Positions 17,997-26,432 of a stretch of 64,000 bases of DNA are shown piece by piece. The notes under the pieces are model-generated. The model was not told where the DNA came from, searched no databases, and saw only the letters and a list, made by a program, of their open reading frames with translations. The number at the start of each line of letters is the position of its first letter. Position 1 is the first letter of the stretch. Where the stretch lies: the NCBI RefSeq assembly GCF_001514235.1, contig NZ_KQ948938.1, forward strand, positions 62,001-126,000. Direction: 5' to 3'. A program made the position numbers and the translations under genes. The DNA is from Streptomyces caeruleatus. GTDB lineage: Bacteria > Actinomycetota > Actinomycetes > Streptomycetales > Streptomycetaceae.

Positions 17997-19637
17997 CTAT
18001 GCCTTGAGCGCTTCGCCGTCATCGGCACCGCACGTGCACTCGCACGTACAGCGGGGAGAGACGGCGATGGCGAGAGCAGGCCGGGCTGCACGCTGTTCGA
18101 TCACCGAGCGGATTGCGCGGGGGGCGCGAGGCACAAGCTTGACGACGGCCTCTGCCGCCGCCCGTGCGAGGTCGTCGAGGACGGACTGGTAGATGTCGCG
18201 CGTGATACGGCTGTCGCTGTGGCCCAGCGTCTCCGAGACCACCTTGATGTCGACGCCGGCGGCGAGCATGAGGGTCGCGGCGCCGTGACGCAGGTCGTGG
18301 AGGCGGATGGGCGGGAGTCCGGCTTCCGCCACGAGTCGCTCGAAGAGGTCGGAGATCTTGCCCGGGTGGAGGAGGGAGCCGTCCTCCTCGGTGAAGATGC
18401 GACCCGTGTCCTTCCACGCGTCGCCCCATTTGCACTTTTCTTCTTGCTGGAGGAGCTTGCGTCGCTCCAACGCGTCTACCGTTTCCTCGTCGAGGGCGAC
18501 GGACCGGATGCCGCTGTTGGTCTTGGGAAGACCTTCGAGGACCTCCCAGCCGTCCTGGACGAGCTGAGTGGCGATTTCCAAGGAGCGCGTCCTCTTGGAG
18601 AAGTCCATCCAGCGAGGGCTGCATCCTTCGCCTCGGCGCAGGCCGCGGAATGCGATCAGACGCCACATGGCGTCCAGACGGTCACCCTCGACGTGATCCA
18701 GGAACTGGCCGGTCTGCTCCGGAGTCCAGACCATCACCGGGCTGGGCTTCTCGCCAGTAGCCAGCCAGTGGGCCACCCGCTCCTCGGTCCAGACGAGAGC
18801 CTTGGGCTTGGTCCCGGGCTTCATCTCGACGTGCTCGGCCGCGTTGTAGTTCGGGATGATCCGCTGGGCGATAGCGGTGTTGAGTGCGGCGCGAAGCGTG
18901 GCCCTGATGTGGTGCTGGGTGTTGACGCTGGTCACCCGACGGAAGGGCGGCATCTGGTCGATGGCGGCCTTGAGCCACTTACGGTGGGCGCGGTTCTCGG
19001 CGCCCTTCCAGGGGATGGCCTTGAGCTCGTCGAGAGCCGCACGCCTCTGGGCGTTCTGCTCCTGGATCTCGATGTTCGCCTCGTTGATGGCGTCGAACAT
19101 CCGGTCCAGGTGCGGGACGTTGAGCTTGTCGAGTCGTACTTCCCCGAGGTGGGGCTTCAGGTGGACCCGGATGTCGCTCTCGTACCGCTTCTGGCCGCCC
19201 ACGCGGAGGCGCTTCTTGCCGCCCAACCAGAGGTCGAGCCATTCGGACACCGACATCCTCGGGTTGAGGGCCTGCCCGGCGGCGAGCCGCCGACGCGTCT
19301 CGTCGTAGTCCGGCAGCGGCTCCTTGTTCTTGGAGCAGGTTTCCAGCATGTCGCTGATCGTGAGATGGCCTGCTGGATCGTCTTCTTCGGGTATGGCGAG
19401 CAGTGCACGAACCTTGTTCAGTTCCTTGGTCGCCTCAGCCGAGGATTCGAAACCGCTGCGACGGAACTCCCGGCGGGTGCCGTCGGACCGGTTCGTCAGC
19501 TCGTGTCGTATCGCCCAGGTGCCGTGACGTCGGTTGGCGAGCTTGGGGCACGACTTGCCGTAGTTCTTGCCGGTTTCAGGGTTGCGGCACGAGCAGCGTC
19601 GGGTGGTTGCGCCGCCGGAGGAGGTGGTGCTGGTCAC
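17997..19637 (-). CDS. int: Tyrosine recombinase (phage/ICE integrase)
   Basis: The protein has 546 residues and starts at GTG 19637. It would catalyse integration and excision of a mobile element. The N-terminal 45 residues carry CSCRNPETGKNYGKSCPKL, a Cys-rich arm-binding module common in actinomycete integrases. A core-binding SAM-like domain covers about residues 120-260. The catalytic domain has Arg334 in GLRRGE, HDLRHGAA with His447 and Arg450, His473 in LGHSDS and the nucleophile Tyr483 in DIYQSVL, so the set R-H-R-H-Y is complete. The stop of the upstream XRE gene is one base away, which implies coupled translation. The attachment site should lie just left of 17997, but I found no copy of the tRNA-Thr 3' end there. 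Confidence 0.93.
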   Translation of the reverse strand: MTSTTSSGGATTRRCSCRNPETGKNYGKSCPKLANRRHGTWAIRHELTNRSDGTRREFRRSGFESSAEATKELNKVRALLAIPEEDDPAGHLTISDMLETCSKNKEPLPDYDETRRRLAAGQALNPRMSVSEWLDLWLGGKKRLRVGGQKRYESDIRVHLKPHLGEVRLDKLNVPHLDRMFDAINEANIEIQEQNAQRRAALDELKAIPWKGAENRAHRKWLKAAIDQMPPFRRVTSVNTQHHIRATLRAALNTAIAQRIIPNYNAAEHVEMKPGTKPKALVWTEERVAHWLATGEKPSPVMVWTPEQTGQFLDHVEGDRLDAMWRLIAFRGLRRGEGCSPRWMDFSKRTRSLEIATQLVQDGWEVLEGLPKTNSGIRSVALDEETVDALERRKLLQQEEKCKWGDAWKDTGRIFTEEDGSLLHPGKISDLFERLVAEAGLPPIRLHDLRHGAATLMLAAGVDIKVVSETLGHSDSRITRDIYQSVLDDLARAAAEAVVKLVPRAPRAIRSVIEQRAARPALAIAVSPRCTCECTCGADDGEALKA

Positions 19638-19638
19638 G

Positions 19639-20277
19639 CTAGTCCTGTGGGTCGGAATCGTCGACGAACGAGAGATCGGCGGGGAGGGCGGGCGGAACCA
19701 GCCCGCGTTCCCGCATCACCTGGCGGAACTCCCGTAGCTCTCTGCAGTCGTCAAAGGCGAGTTGCTCGTACGAGGCAGCAGCTTCCAGGAGAGTCTCGCG
19801 CCGACCGGAGTCAAGCGTGATGCTGGCCTTCCGCCGCCGGTCCTTCGCAAGGCGGGTGGACGCGGCAGCCGTGGCCACGGCATCGCTGTGGGTGCGGAAT
19901 GTGTCCAGCACTTCCCGGGCGGAGCCCTGCGGCGCGGGCTCGGTCAACGGTGTCTCACCGGTGAACCAGGCGACGGCCTCCCAGGTCGGGACCTCCCGAT
20001 CGGGAAGCACGGCGACGGCGTTGTCCGTGCCCAAAGGGAACAGCAGGCTGATCGGCGGCACCTTGTAGACCTCGGCGAGCACGAGGAACTCCGCCAGATC
20101 GATCGAGGTGCGGCGCCCGGTCTCCAGATTCGTGATCGTCGTTTTGGGGACCGCCAGGCCCAGATCGGCGCACGCCTGTGCGGCCTCCACCACGGTGAGG
20201 CTGGCCGCCTTGCGGGCTTGGCGCATCTGCTCGGCTACGCGGGCGGTGAAGCTTGGCGACCAGCCTCGATTCGTCAT
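19639..20277 (-). CDS. XRE-family repressor coupled to the integrase gene
   Basis: The protein has 212 residues. The helix-turn-helix lies at about residues 11-70: MRQARKAASLTVVEAAQACADLGL, then TTITNLETGRRTSIDLAEFLVLAEVYKV, the classic XRE recognition layout. The hydrophobic PPISLLFP follows, then a helical tail of about 130 residues that may dimerise or sense a partner. It is transcribed leftward with the integrase, and its start faces the plus-strand small HTH gene across about 90 bases. This is the usual lysogeny-type switch of integrative elements: the repressor likely controls both int and the divergent gene. The family call is secure; the regulatory role is inferred from position. Confidence 0.85.
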   Translation of the reverse strand: MTNRGWSPSFTARVAEQMRQARKAASLTVVEAAQACADLGLAVPKTTITNLETGRRTSIDLAEFLVLAEVYKVPPISLLFPLGTDNAVAVLPDREVPTWEAVAWFTGETPLTEPAPQGSAREVLDTFRTHSDAVATAAASTRLAKDRRRKASITLDSGRRETLLEAAASYEQLAFDDCRELREFRQVMRERGLVPPALPADLSFVDDSDPQD

Positions 20278-20367
20278 GGCTACAACTTACGTTGTGAAAA
20301 TGAGTGGCTGCAACATCTGTGGTACACGTTCTGCTGTTACTGCACGCACCGGCGATCGGAATGCATC

Positions 20368-20622
20368 ATGGCAACATCTATGGCCGCCCGGGGGATGACC
20401 CGCGACGAACTGCTCGCTCTGCCTGTTGCCGTCGACCTCGATACGGCCAACAAGGCGCTGACCATCGGCCGCAGCACGGGATACGCCCTGGCGAAGAGGG
20501 GTGAGTACCCGGTCTCCGTCCTCAGGCTGGGCAACGCGTATCGCGTGGTCACGGCGGAGCTGCATCGGATTCTCGGCGTAGACCAGGAGCAGGAGGCCGA
20601 GCGCGGGCAGCTGTGTGCCTAG
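20368..20622 (+). CDS. xis: Small HTH protein, likely excisionase
   Basis: The protein has 84 residues from ATG 20368; ATG 20380 and 20395 are alternatives, and no strong ribosome site decides between them. The domain LDTANKALTIGRSTGYALAKRGEYPVSVLRLGNAYRV, from about residue 26, is the MerR-like winged HTH found in excisionases and AlpA-like proteins: a helix-turn-helix then a short wing. The C-terminus is acidic. It faces the XRE repressor gene in opposite orientation beside the integrase, the normal place for an excisionase that bends attachment-site DNA and sets recombination direction. A transcription factor role is also possible. Confidence 0.75.
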   Translation: MATSMAARGMTRDELLALPVAVDLDTANKALTIGRSTGYALAKRGEYPVSVLRLGNAYRVVTAELHRILGVDQEQEAERGQLCA

Positions 20623-20705
20623 CCTGGCGCGCTCCAACGGGAAGTCGATGGACGGGGCGGCAGCGGAGCCGGATGCCTTCCTTGGCCCCGCTGTCGTATG
20701 GATCG

Positions 20706-22571
20706 TCAACTGGGTGAAGTCACGGGAGTAGTCGGGGCTTTGGGCGGCTCACTGGCAAGACGGGAGTCAGGCCACAGGCGGCGGGCGAGAGCGTTCGCCG
20801 CAGTGACCATCTGGGCGTGGGTGGGCTGATCGGTCTGTGGATCCAGGACGGTGGGCGGGTGCGGGCTAAGCCCGGGGCCGTGAGCGATTGGCCGGTTGGC
20901 GGGGAAGCGCCCGAGAATAGGTGTCCCGTAACGGGCGAGCTCGTTCTCGACGGCCACGTCGAAGTTGTCGGGCTGTACGTCCTGGGAGGCGGGGTTGACG
21001 AGCAGCATCCCGGACAGGGGGCGTTTCGAGGTCCAGCGGCCCAGTTCCTGCTGTCGCCACTGCATTGCCGATTCTGCGGGTGTCAGCATCACGGCGTCGG
21101 TGTCCTGTCCGGATTCGGCGGGGAGCAGGAGACGCCGCTCGTAGGGCTCTGCCCGGTGCACGAGGATGCGTACGTCGGTGAGCCGGCCGAGGGAGTGTTC
21201 TTCCCAGCGCCAGTCGTCGTTCCTTTTGATCAGGAAGACGCGGTCGAAGCGGCGTCGAGCCTCCGCAAGCGCGCCGACGATTTCTTCATCATCATCGGAG
21301 ACGTTCAGCGACCAGAGTTCTCCAGGTGGCGGGGCGATACGAAGTCGCCGCCACCCCTCGACTGCGCCTGGGACCGGGGCCGTGGCCCATGCCGGCTTCC
21401 CATGGTCACGGAAGCCGATCCAGCCGTCCCGGTCCCGGGCCAGGATGATGGCGGTGACCAGTCCCTGCGTTGTCCATACGGCCGCGATCTGCTCCGCCAC
21501 CCAGGACAGGTCATCTCGGTGCAGGCCGCCGGTGTGCGGCACCCCTGTGAGCTGGATGGTGACACCGTCGCGGTCCTGGACGCCGCGATCTGGACCGTCG
21601 AGGTTGGTGACCGGACGGCTAACGCTGAGGCGATCACCGATCGCGGTCAGGGGCCGCGGACCGGGCGCCTGAACGTGTGGCAGGGACGCGGCCCTATGGC
21701 TGCGTACGGTGAATACACCCCTCCAGTCCCACGTCCCGGGCCGCGGGGCCAGTCGTACCGTGCACTCTTCGGTGCCGCAGGCGTGGTCCAGGATTCGTAG
21801 GCCGCAGCCCACGATGCTGTCCGTCAGCACTTCGATGAGCCGAGCGTCGTCGAACTGCGGTCCGGCCACCTGGCGTTCCAGGATCCAGTCGAGTCCGTAG
21901 TCGGTCATCTGGGTGGCCATCCGCACCCCGGCGTAGCCCGCCAGGCTGTCCCACAGGCGCGGACGCCGCAGAAGGGCACTGCCCATCGCGGAGGAGGCGC
22001 TGAGCTGGCGCACCAGACTGCGCGTAGCCGGTTCTCTCCGCTGGGGCCCAGGTTCCGGACGCTGAGGATCCCACTGTGCGCTGTGCCCAGCCGTCCGGAT
22101 TCGCTCTTCGTGGGCGGCCATCAGCGCGGGTAGGTCCACCCCGTGTGGTCCGGTCACCCACACCGCTGGCTCGGCAGCCCGCCACGACCGCTCGTACACC
22201 CAGGTACGAAATCCGAACCGCAGCCGCTTGACGTCGGTCTGGACGACCAGTCCGCGCACCCCGCGCCATGGCCCCCTCTTCGGCTGGTACGGCAGCAGCT
22301 CGAACAGGGCTTGCACATCCTCGGGTCGCTCCACGCGGAGCACCAGGCCCTCGTTCACGGGCTTTGCCTCGCGCACCCCGAACGGCCGGCTCTGCCCAGT
22401 CACGGAGCTCAGTGCGGAGACGAGCACGGACTCCAACAGGGCCTGTCCCGCCCAAGCAGCAGGGATCAACTGGTCGAAACGTTGAAGTGCGCCGAGGCGC
22501 TGCCGCGCGCCTTCCAGAGATTCACCGGTGAGCTGGGCGGCGGCGTTACTGATTTGGTCGAGGTTGTACAT
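20706..22571 (-). CDS. Large protein with a C-terminal ParA-like fold lacking a normal P-loop
   Basis: The protein has 621 residues. ATG 22571 is chosen because GGAGGGAG precedes it by 7 bases. The N-terminal 300 residues match nothing I recognise. From about residue 360 the order of elements follows ParA/MinD ATPases: VTIQLTG strand, a P-loop-like turn, a helix ending AAVWTTQGL, strand VTAIILARD, then RFDRVFLIKRND in the place of Walker B, RILVHR, and a GMLLVNP strand followed by YGTPILGRFP. At the P-loop position the residues are GVPHTGGLHRDDL, without the Lys-Ser/Thr that grips phosphate. It may therefore bind nucleotide poorly or not at all. A segregation, conjugation or stability role in the element is inference. 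Confidence 0.5.
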   Translation of the reverse strand: MYNLDQISNAAAQLTGESLEGARQRLGALQRFDQLIPAAWAGQALLESVLVSALSSVTGQSRPFGVREAKPVNEGLVLRVERPEDVQALFELLPYQPKRGPWRGVRGLVVQTDVKRLRFGFRTWVYERSWRAAEPAVWVTGPHGVDLPALMAAHEERIRTAGHSAQWDPQRPEPGPQRREPATRSLVRQLSASSAMGSALLRRPRLWDSLAGYAGVRMATQMTDYGLDWILERQVAGPQFDDARLIEVLTDSIVGCGLRILDHACGTEECTVRLAPRPGTWDWRGVFTVRSHRAASLPHVQAPGPRPLTAIGDRLSVSRPVTNLDGPDRGVQDRDGVTIQLTGVPHTGGLHRDDLSWVAEQIAAVWTTQGLVTAIILARDRDGWIGFRDHGKPAWATAPVPGAVEGWRRLRIAPPPGELWSLNVSDDDEEIVGALAEARRRFDRVFLIKRNDDWRWEEHSLGRLTDVRILVHRAEPYERRLLLPAESGQDTDAVMLTPAESAMQWRQQELGRWTSKRPLSGMLLVNPASQDVQPDNFDVAVENELARYGTPILGRFPANRPIAHGPGLSPHPPTVLDPQTDQPTHAQMVTAANALARRLWPDSRLASEPPKAPTTPVTSPS

Positions 22572-23201
22572 GACGCGCTCCCTCCGCAGAAGCCGCCCCC
22601 CGACCTGGGCAGCGAAGGCGCGTGTCAACACAGCGACAGCAGACAGAAAGCGAGATGAGGGTCAAGCGACGTAGGTTCTCCGGGCAATGCCCTCTGAGGT
22701 CGGGGCAGGCATCCAGAACTGGCCGCGTCCGAGGCCAGGCGAGAGCAAGTTAGCCCATCTGCCCGTCGGGCTCCAGCTGCACGACGCGCTGATCACTCGA
22801 TTGGTGGACGGGGTTAGGGCCCTGCCGGTCTCCAACACCTACCGGAACGCTTCGTACAGGCATCGAAGGCCCGTCAGGGAGGCTGAGCGAAGGCCATCAG
22901 TACGTCGCTCGGGATGGCGGCCCTGATCTCGCCGGAATGCCGACTGCTCACTGCTCACGAAATTCGACGTGCTCGGAGGTCCCAGCGCTGGCAGGGCGCA
23001 CACCGCGCGCTTCCACTGCGAGGACGCCACCTGTGTGTCGGCGGAAGGAGGACGACGCTGAAATTGCAGTCGTGATTCGAGAGGATGGCGCCTGACACAA
23101 GGACTCACAGGGTATGGGTACCGAGGGACTCCCGAGCACTGGTACTCCACTGGCCTGTGGGGAGAGGCTCAACTGCTGATTCGTGCTGCAACTGACCGCT
23201 A
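22572..23201. other. Non-coding stretch between divergent genes
   Basis: 630 bases separate the large minus-strand gene from the start of the regulatory element at 23202. Short frames on both strands lack ribosome sites and recognisable products. The composition is less G+C-biased than in the core genes. I see no repeat or RNA-like fold. It probably marks the edge of the integrase module. Confidence 0.35.
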
Positions 23202-23280
23202 TGTCAAGCACCTTGCCAGGCTTTGCCTACGGACAGACTGTCCTCACACGGCACTTGTCGGATGGAAGGCTTCCGTTCAC
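23202..23280 (+). promoter_or_regulatory. Shared regulatory element, copy 1 (upstream of the RsbW-like gene)
   Basis: TGTCAA at 23202-23207, 22 bases, then the dyad CGGACA-GAC-TGTCCT at 23230-23244, 19 bases after TGTCC, then TGGAAG at 23263-23268 and TTCAC at 23276-23280. The same order and spacing recurs at 35.3 kb and 42.0 kb and, in shorter form, at 40.4 kb. It ends 29 bases before the ATG of the downstream gene. It is probably an operator plus promoter. Confidence 0.7.
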
Positions 23281-23309
23281 TGAGGTCGCTACCAAGGTGA
23301 GGTGTCGTC

Positions 23310-23867
23310 ATGGAGCGTTGCGATCCCGAACGTCCGAGGCACGAATTCACGGTCGCGTCTGCTGCCGAGGCCGTCCCGTCCGCGCGTCGCCAAGTCGCCG
23401 TAGTGGTCGGGAAATTGGGCTTCTCTGTCTCGGAAGAGATGTTGGAAACCGTTGAGTTGTTGGCGAGCGAGGTGATCGCCAACGCCGTCCTGTACTCAGA
23501 TGCTCCGTGCGACGTCACCGTGACGCGGATCGACGAACGGCTCCGTGTCGAAGTCACGGACATCGCCCCGTCGCTGCCGAGCGTTGTCGAGGCTGGGCCG
23601 AACGACGAGTGCGGCCGGGGCCTACTGCTCGTTGACGCTTTGGCGGACGCCTGGGGAGTGCAGCCGGAGCCTCCAGGCAAGACGACGTGGTTCGAGATCG
23701 CACCAGAGTCTTTGACCGAGAACCTGCGTCACGACTCCACATGTGCTCAGTCCTCGGGCGCGGCTGCCATGCGACGGACTGATCGACAGGACGGCATAGA
23801 ACCGCAGGCCAAGTCGCGGACACCGTCCGTCCAGGCGGGTGCCGAGGAACGGCAGCGAGCCGCCTGA
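23310..23867 (+). CDS. RsbW/SpoIIAB-like GHKL ATP-binding protein
   Basis: The protein has 185 residues, ATG 23310. It has the single-domain Bergerat fold of anti-sigma kinases: N box with Asn58 in ASEVIANAV, a D-box around Asp84 (VTDIAPSLP) and the lid CGRGLLLVDALADAWG at 101-116. The residue after Asp84 is not the usual Gly-X-Gly, which is common in the large streptomycete group of such proteins. The tail from about 140 is disordered and basic. Proteins of this family phosphorylate anti-anti-sigma factors or act as small switch proteins beside XRE regulators. Here it stands under its own copy of the shared element, far from the XRE at 40.7 kb. Substrate unknown. Confidence 0.85.
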   Translation: MERCDPERPRHEFTVASAAEAVPSARRQVAVVVGKLGFSVSEEMLETVELLASEVIANAVLYSDAPCDVTVTRIDERLRVEVTDIAPSLPSVVEAGPNDECGRGLLLVDALADAWGVQPEPPGKTTWFEIAPESLTENLRHDSTCAQSSGAAAMRRTDRQDGIEPQAKSRTPSVQAGAEERQRAA

Positions 23868-24112
23868 GGCCCTGGGTCGCAACGACCGACCCCACTACGA
23901 CCTTGGAAGAAGCGTCGGCAAACGCGCCCACCGCGAGCAGGGTGGCTGACCGTGGGTAGGACACGGACGCGGGTGCAGCCAGCTGTGGACGTTGTCTGCG
24001 CGTGCATCTGATCGCGGCGGGGACGGCGCCCCGTACATTGCTCTCCAAGGTGATGCTGTTGTGGACCGAGGTCGGCCTGCCCGGCTCAGGTGCTGAGAGT
24101 GGAGAGGTCTGC

Positions 24113-24919
24113 GTGTCGTCACGTGGTTCGGGAACGCCTTCCAGCGATCCGACACGCGAGCACCGTGGCGGTCGAAGAGTGCTCACGGCGGAACTGGTGC
24201 GTGACGCCCGGCGGCAGGTGGGAAACGGGGCATCGATAGAGCACCTCGCACGCGTGATCGGCGTGAGCGGCAGGGCGCTTTCCAAGGCGGTCTACGGCGC
24301 CACCTGGCGACAGGTGGACGATCCACCGCCGATCAGCCGGCCCCGACCAGCTGATCCGGATCAGCCCAGTACCACCGTTCTGAACGAAGATCATGTGCGC
24401 AGGCTGAGGCGCGAGCACGCCGCTGGAGCTTCTGTGCGCTATCTCGCGACGAGGAACGGCCTCCCCTATAACACCGTTCACGATGCTGTTCGAGGAGTTA
24501 CCTGGGCGCATGTCGACGATCAGACGCCCGAGGAGTGCGCCAGGGAGCTTCGCCGGCCAGGCGTGCTCCTGACCGCCGCGACCGTCGGAGAGATGCGGCG
24601 TGCGCATGCCGATGGTGCTTCCCTGCGGTCACTCGCTGACAAGTTCCATCTGGAGTACGCGACGGTTCGAGCCGCCGTACAAGGGGTGACCTGGCGCCAT
24701 CTCACTGATCCGCCTCCTGTGCCGGCCACCGGACGAGGCGGACGGAATGCACTCACCAGCGAACAGGAAGATGATCTCGTGCGGATGCGGGAGCAGAGTG
24801 GGGCCACGTACGCCCGACTCGGCGCCGAGTTCGGGGTCAGTGAGGCCACGGCCTGGCACGTCTGCAATCGTCGCCGCACTGCCCGGGCTGAGGAGGACCG
24901 CTCTGTGGAAGCCTTGTGA
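24113..24919 (+). CDS. Protein of four tandem helix-turn-helix units
   Basis: The protein has 268 residues from GTG 24113, preceded by GGAGAGG. It is built from four similar units at about residues 24-73, 90-139, 153-202 and 214-253, spaced about 63 residues apart. Each begins L(T/N)xxxVxxxRR, has an ASxxxLA helix-turn-helix pattern, and the first three end G(A/V)TWxxxxDxxP. The last unit lacks this ending. Single HTH units of this kind occur in resolvases and in homing-endonuclease repeats, but no nuclease domain is present. An array of four could read a long DNA site, much as multi-finger proteins do. It lies 84 bases before the second gltX. I do not know a characterised relative. Confidence 0.7.
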   Translation: MSSRGSGTPSSDPTREHRGGRRVLTAELVRDARRQVGNGASIEHLARVIGVSGRALSKAVYGATWRQVDDPPPISRPRPADPDQPSTTVLNEDHVRRLRREHAAGASVRYLATRNGLPYNTVHDAVRGVTWAHVDDQTPEECARELRRPGVLLTAATVGEMRRAHADGASLRSLADKFHLEYATVRAAVQGVTWRHLTDPPPVPATGRGGRNALTSEQEDDLVRMREQSGATYARLGAEFGVSEATAWHVCNRRRTARAEEDRSVEAL

Positions 24920-25002
24920 CGCACGGGATCCCAGAGCAGGAGGGGCGGGACGCTCCGGCAGGTGCGGTCGAGCGGCCTTCTGGAATCGGTAGGCTTACGC
25001 GC

Positions 25003-26418
25003 ATGTCTACAGCCTCCACACGCGTGCGTTTCGCCCCGTCCCCGACTGGAATGTTCCATGTTGGCGGGGCCCGGTCGGCTCTCTACAACTGGGCCGTCGC
25101 ACGACAGTCGGGGGGCAAGTTCGTCCTGCGTATCGAGGACACCGACGCGGCCCGCAACAAGCCGGAGTGGATCGACGGGATCATCAGTGCGCTCGCGTCG
25201 ATCGGGATCTCCAAGGACGATCCCGCCTTCGAGGGGCCGTACTTCCAGTCGCAGAACGCCAGCCGTCACACCGAGGCCGCCCAGCAGCTCTACGCGCAGG
25301 GCCGCGCGTACTACTGCGACTGCACCCGTGAGCAGCTCCAGGAGCGGACCGGCTCGCAGCACCTCGGCTACGACGGCTTCTGCCGGGACCGGGGGTTGGA
25401 GTACGTCGAGGGCCGGGCGCTGCGGTTCCGTACGCCCACCGAGGGCGAGACGGTCGTCGTGGACCTCATCCGGGGGGAGCCGTCCTTCCCGAACTCGGCG
25501 ATCGAGGACTTCGTCATCGCCCGCGGTGACGGCTCCCCGGTCTTCCTGATCGCCAACGTGGTCGACGACCTCGACGAGGGCATCACCCTGGTCATCCGTG
25601 GCGACGAGCACCTGTCGAACACGCCGAAGCAGCAGTTGCTGTGGGAGGCGCTCGGCGCGAAGGCCCCTGTGTGGGCGCACCTGCCGGTGATCGTGAACGA
25701 GAAGCGGCAGAAACTGTCCAAGCGCCGGGACAAGGTCGCTCTTGAGGACTACCTCGCCGAGGGCTTCCTGCCGGAGGCGATGACCAACTACCTGATGCTG
25801 CTCGGCTGGGGCCCCGGGGACGACGTCGAGATCCGCCCGTACGAGGAGCTGGAGCAGAAGTTCCGCGTCGAGGATGTGAACACCTCGCCGGCGTTCTTCG
25901 ACATCAAGAAGCTGACCGCCTTCAACGGCGAGTACATCCGCGCCCTGCCGCTGGAGACCTTCGTCGCGGCCTGCGAGCCGTGGCTGCGTGCCCCGTACGC
26001 CAACTGGGCGCCCGAGGACTTCGACCAGGCCGCGTGGGAGGCGATCGCCCCCCACGCACAGACCCGTGTGGCCGTCCTCTCGGACATCACGGCCAACGTC
26101 GACTTCCTGTTCCTGAAGGAGCCGGTGGAGGACGAGGCGTCCTGGGACAAGGCGATGAAGGGCGACCCGGTGGCCCTCCTCACGACGGCCCGCGCCAAGC
26201 TGGAGACGGCCGACTGGACCAGCCCCCAGTCCCTCAAGGAGGCCGTCCTGGCCGCCGGTGAGGAGCACGGCCTGAAGCTGGGCAAGGCCCAGGCCCCGGT
26301 GCGCGTCGCGGTCACCGGCCGCACGGTCGGTCTGCCCCTCTTCGAGTCCCTGGAGGTCCTCGGCAAGGACCGCACGCTCGCCCGGATCGACGCCGCGCTG
26401 GCGAAGCTCGCCGGCTGA
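25003..26418 (+). CDS. gltX: Glutamyl-tRNA synthetase, apparent second copy
   Basis: The protein has 471 residues, ATG 25003. It charges tRNA-Glu with glutamate. Class I signatures are present: FAPSPTGMFHVGGARSALY (HIGH motif as HVGG), RIEDTDAARN, and KLSKRRDKV (KMSKS motif). A zinc-type CDC ... YDGFC cluster is at about residues 104-128. The C-terminal anticodon-binding domain is complete. The sequence differs from the usual streptomycete enzyme, which as I recall has a CPSPTG HVGLVRTAL start, so this is probably an extra copy; the housekeeping gene is not in the window. It sits in an accessory region beside a biosynthetic operon. Supplying glutamyl-tRNA to a tRNA-dependent enzyme or resisting an inhibitor are both possible and unproven. 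Confidence 0.92.
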   Translation: MSTASTRVRFAPSPTGMFHVGGARSALYNWAVARQSGGKFVLRIEDTDAARNKPEWIDGIISALASIGISKDDPAFEGPYFQSQNASRHTEAAQQLYAQGRAYYCDCTREQLQERTGSQHLGYDGFCRDRGLEYVEGRALRFRTPTEGETVVVDLIRGEPSFPNSAIEDFVIARGDGSPVFLIANVVDDLDEGITLVIRGDEHLSNTPKQQLLWEALGAKAPVWAHLPVIVNEKRQKLSKRRDKVALEDYLAEGFLPEAMTNYLMLLGWGPGDDVEIRPYEELEQKFRVEDVNTSPAFFDIKKLTAFNGEYIRALPLETFVAACEPWLRAPYANWAPEDFDQAAWEAIAPHAQTRVAVLSDITANVDFLFLKEPVEDEASWDKAMKGDPVALLTTARAKLETADWTSPQSLKEAVLAAGEEHGLKLGKAQAPVRVAVTGRTVGLPLFESLEVLGKDRTLARIDAALAKLAG

Positions 26419-26432
26419 TCACTCCGTGATCA
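26416..26432. terminator. Bidirectional terminator shared by two stop codons
   Basis: TGATCAC-TCC-GTGATCA is a perfect 7-bp stem. Its left end is the TGA stop of gltX, and its right end, read on the minus strand, is the TGA stop of the glycosyltransferase gene. The two convergent genes are separated by only 11 bases. Confidence 0.5.

Noticed and set aside
24113..24919. Homing endonuclease reading of the four-HTH gene.
   Set aside because: Only the DNA-binding-like units are present; no nuclease motif is visible.
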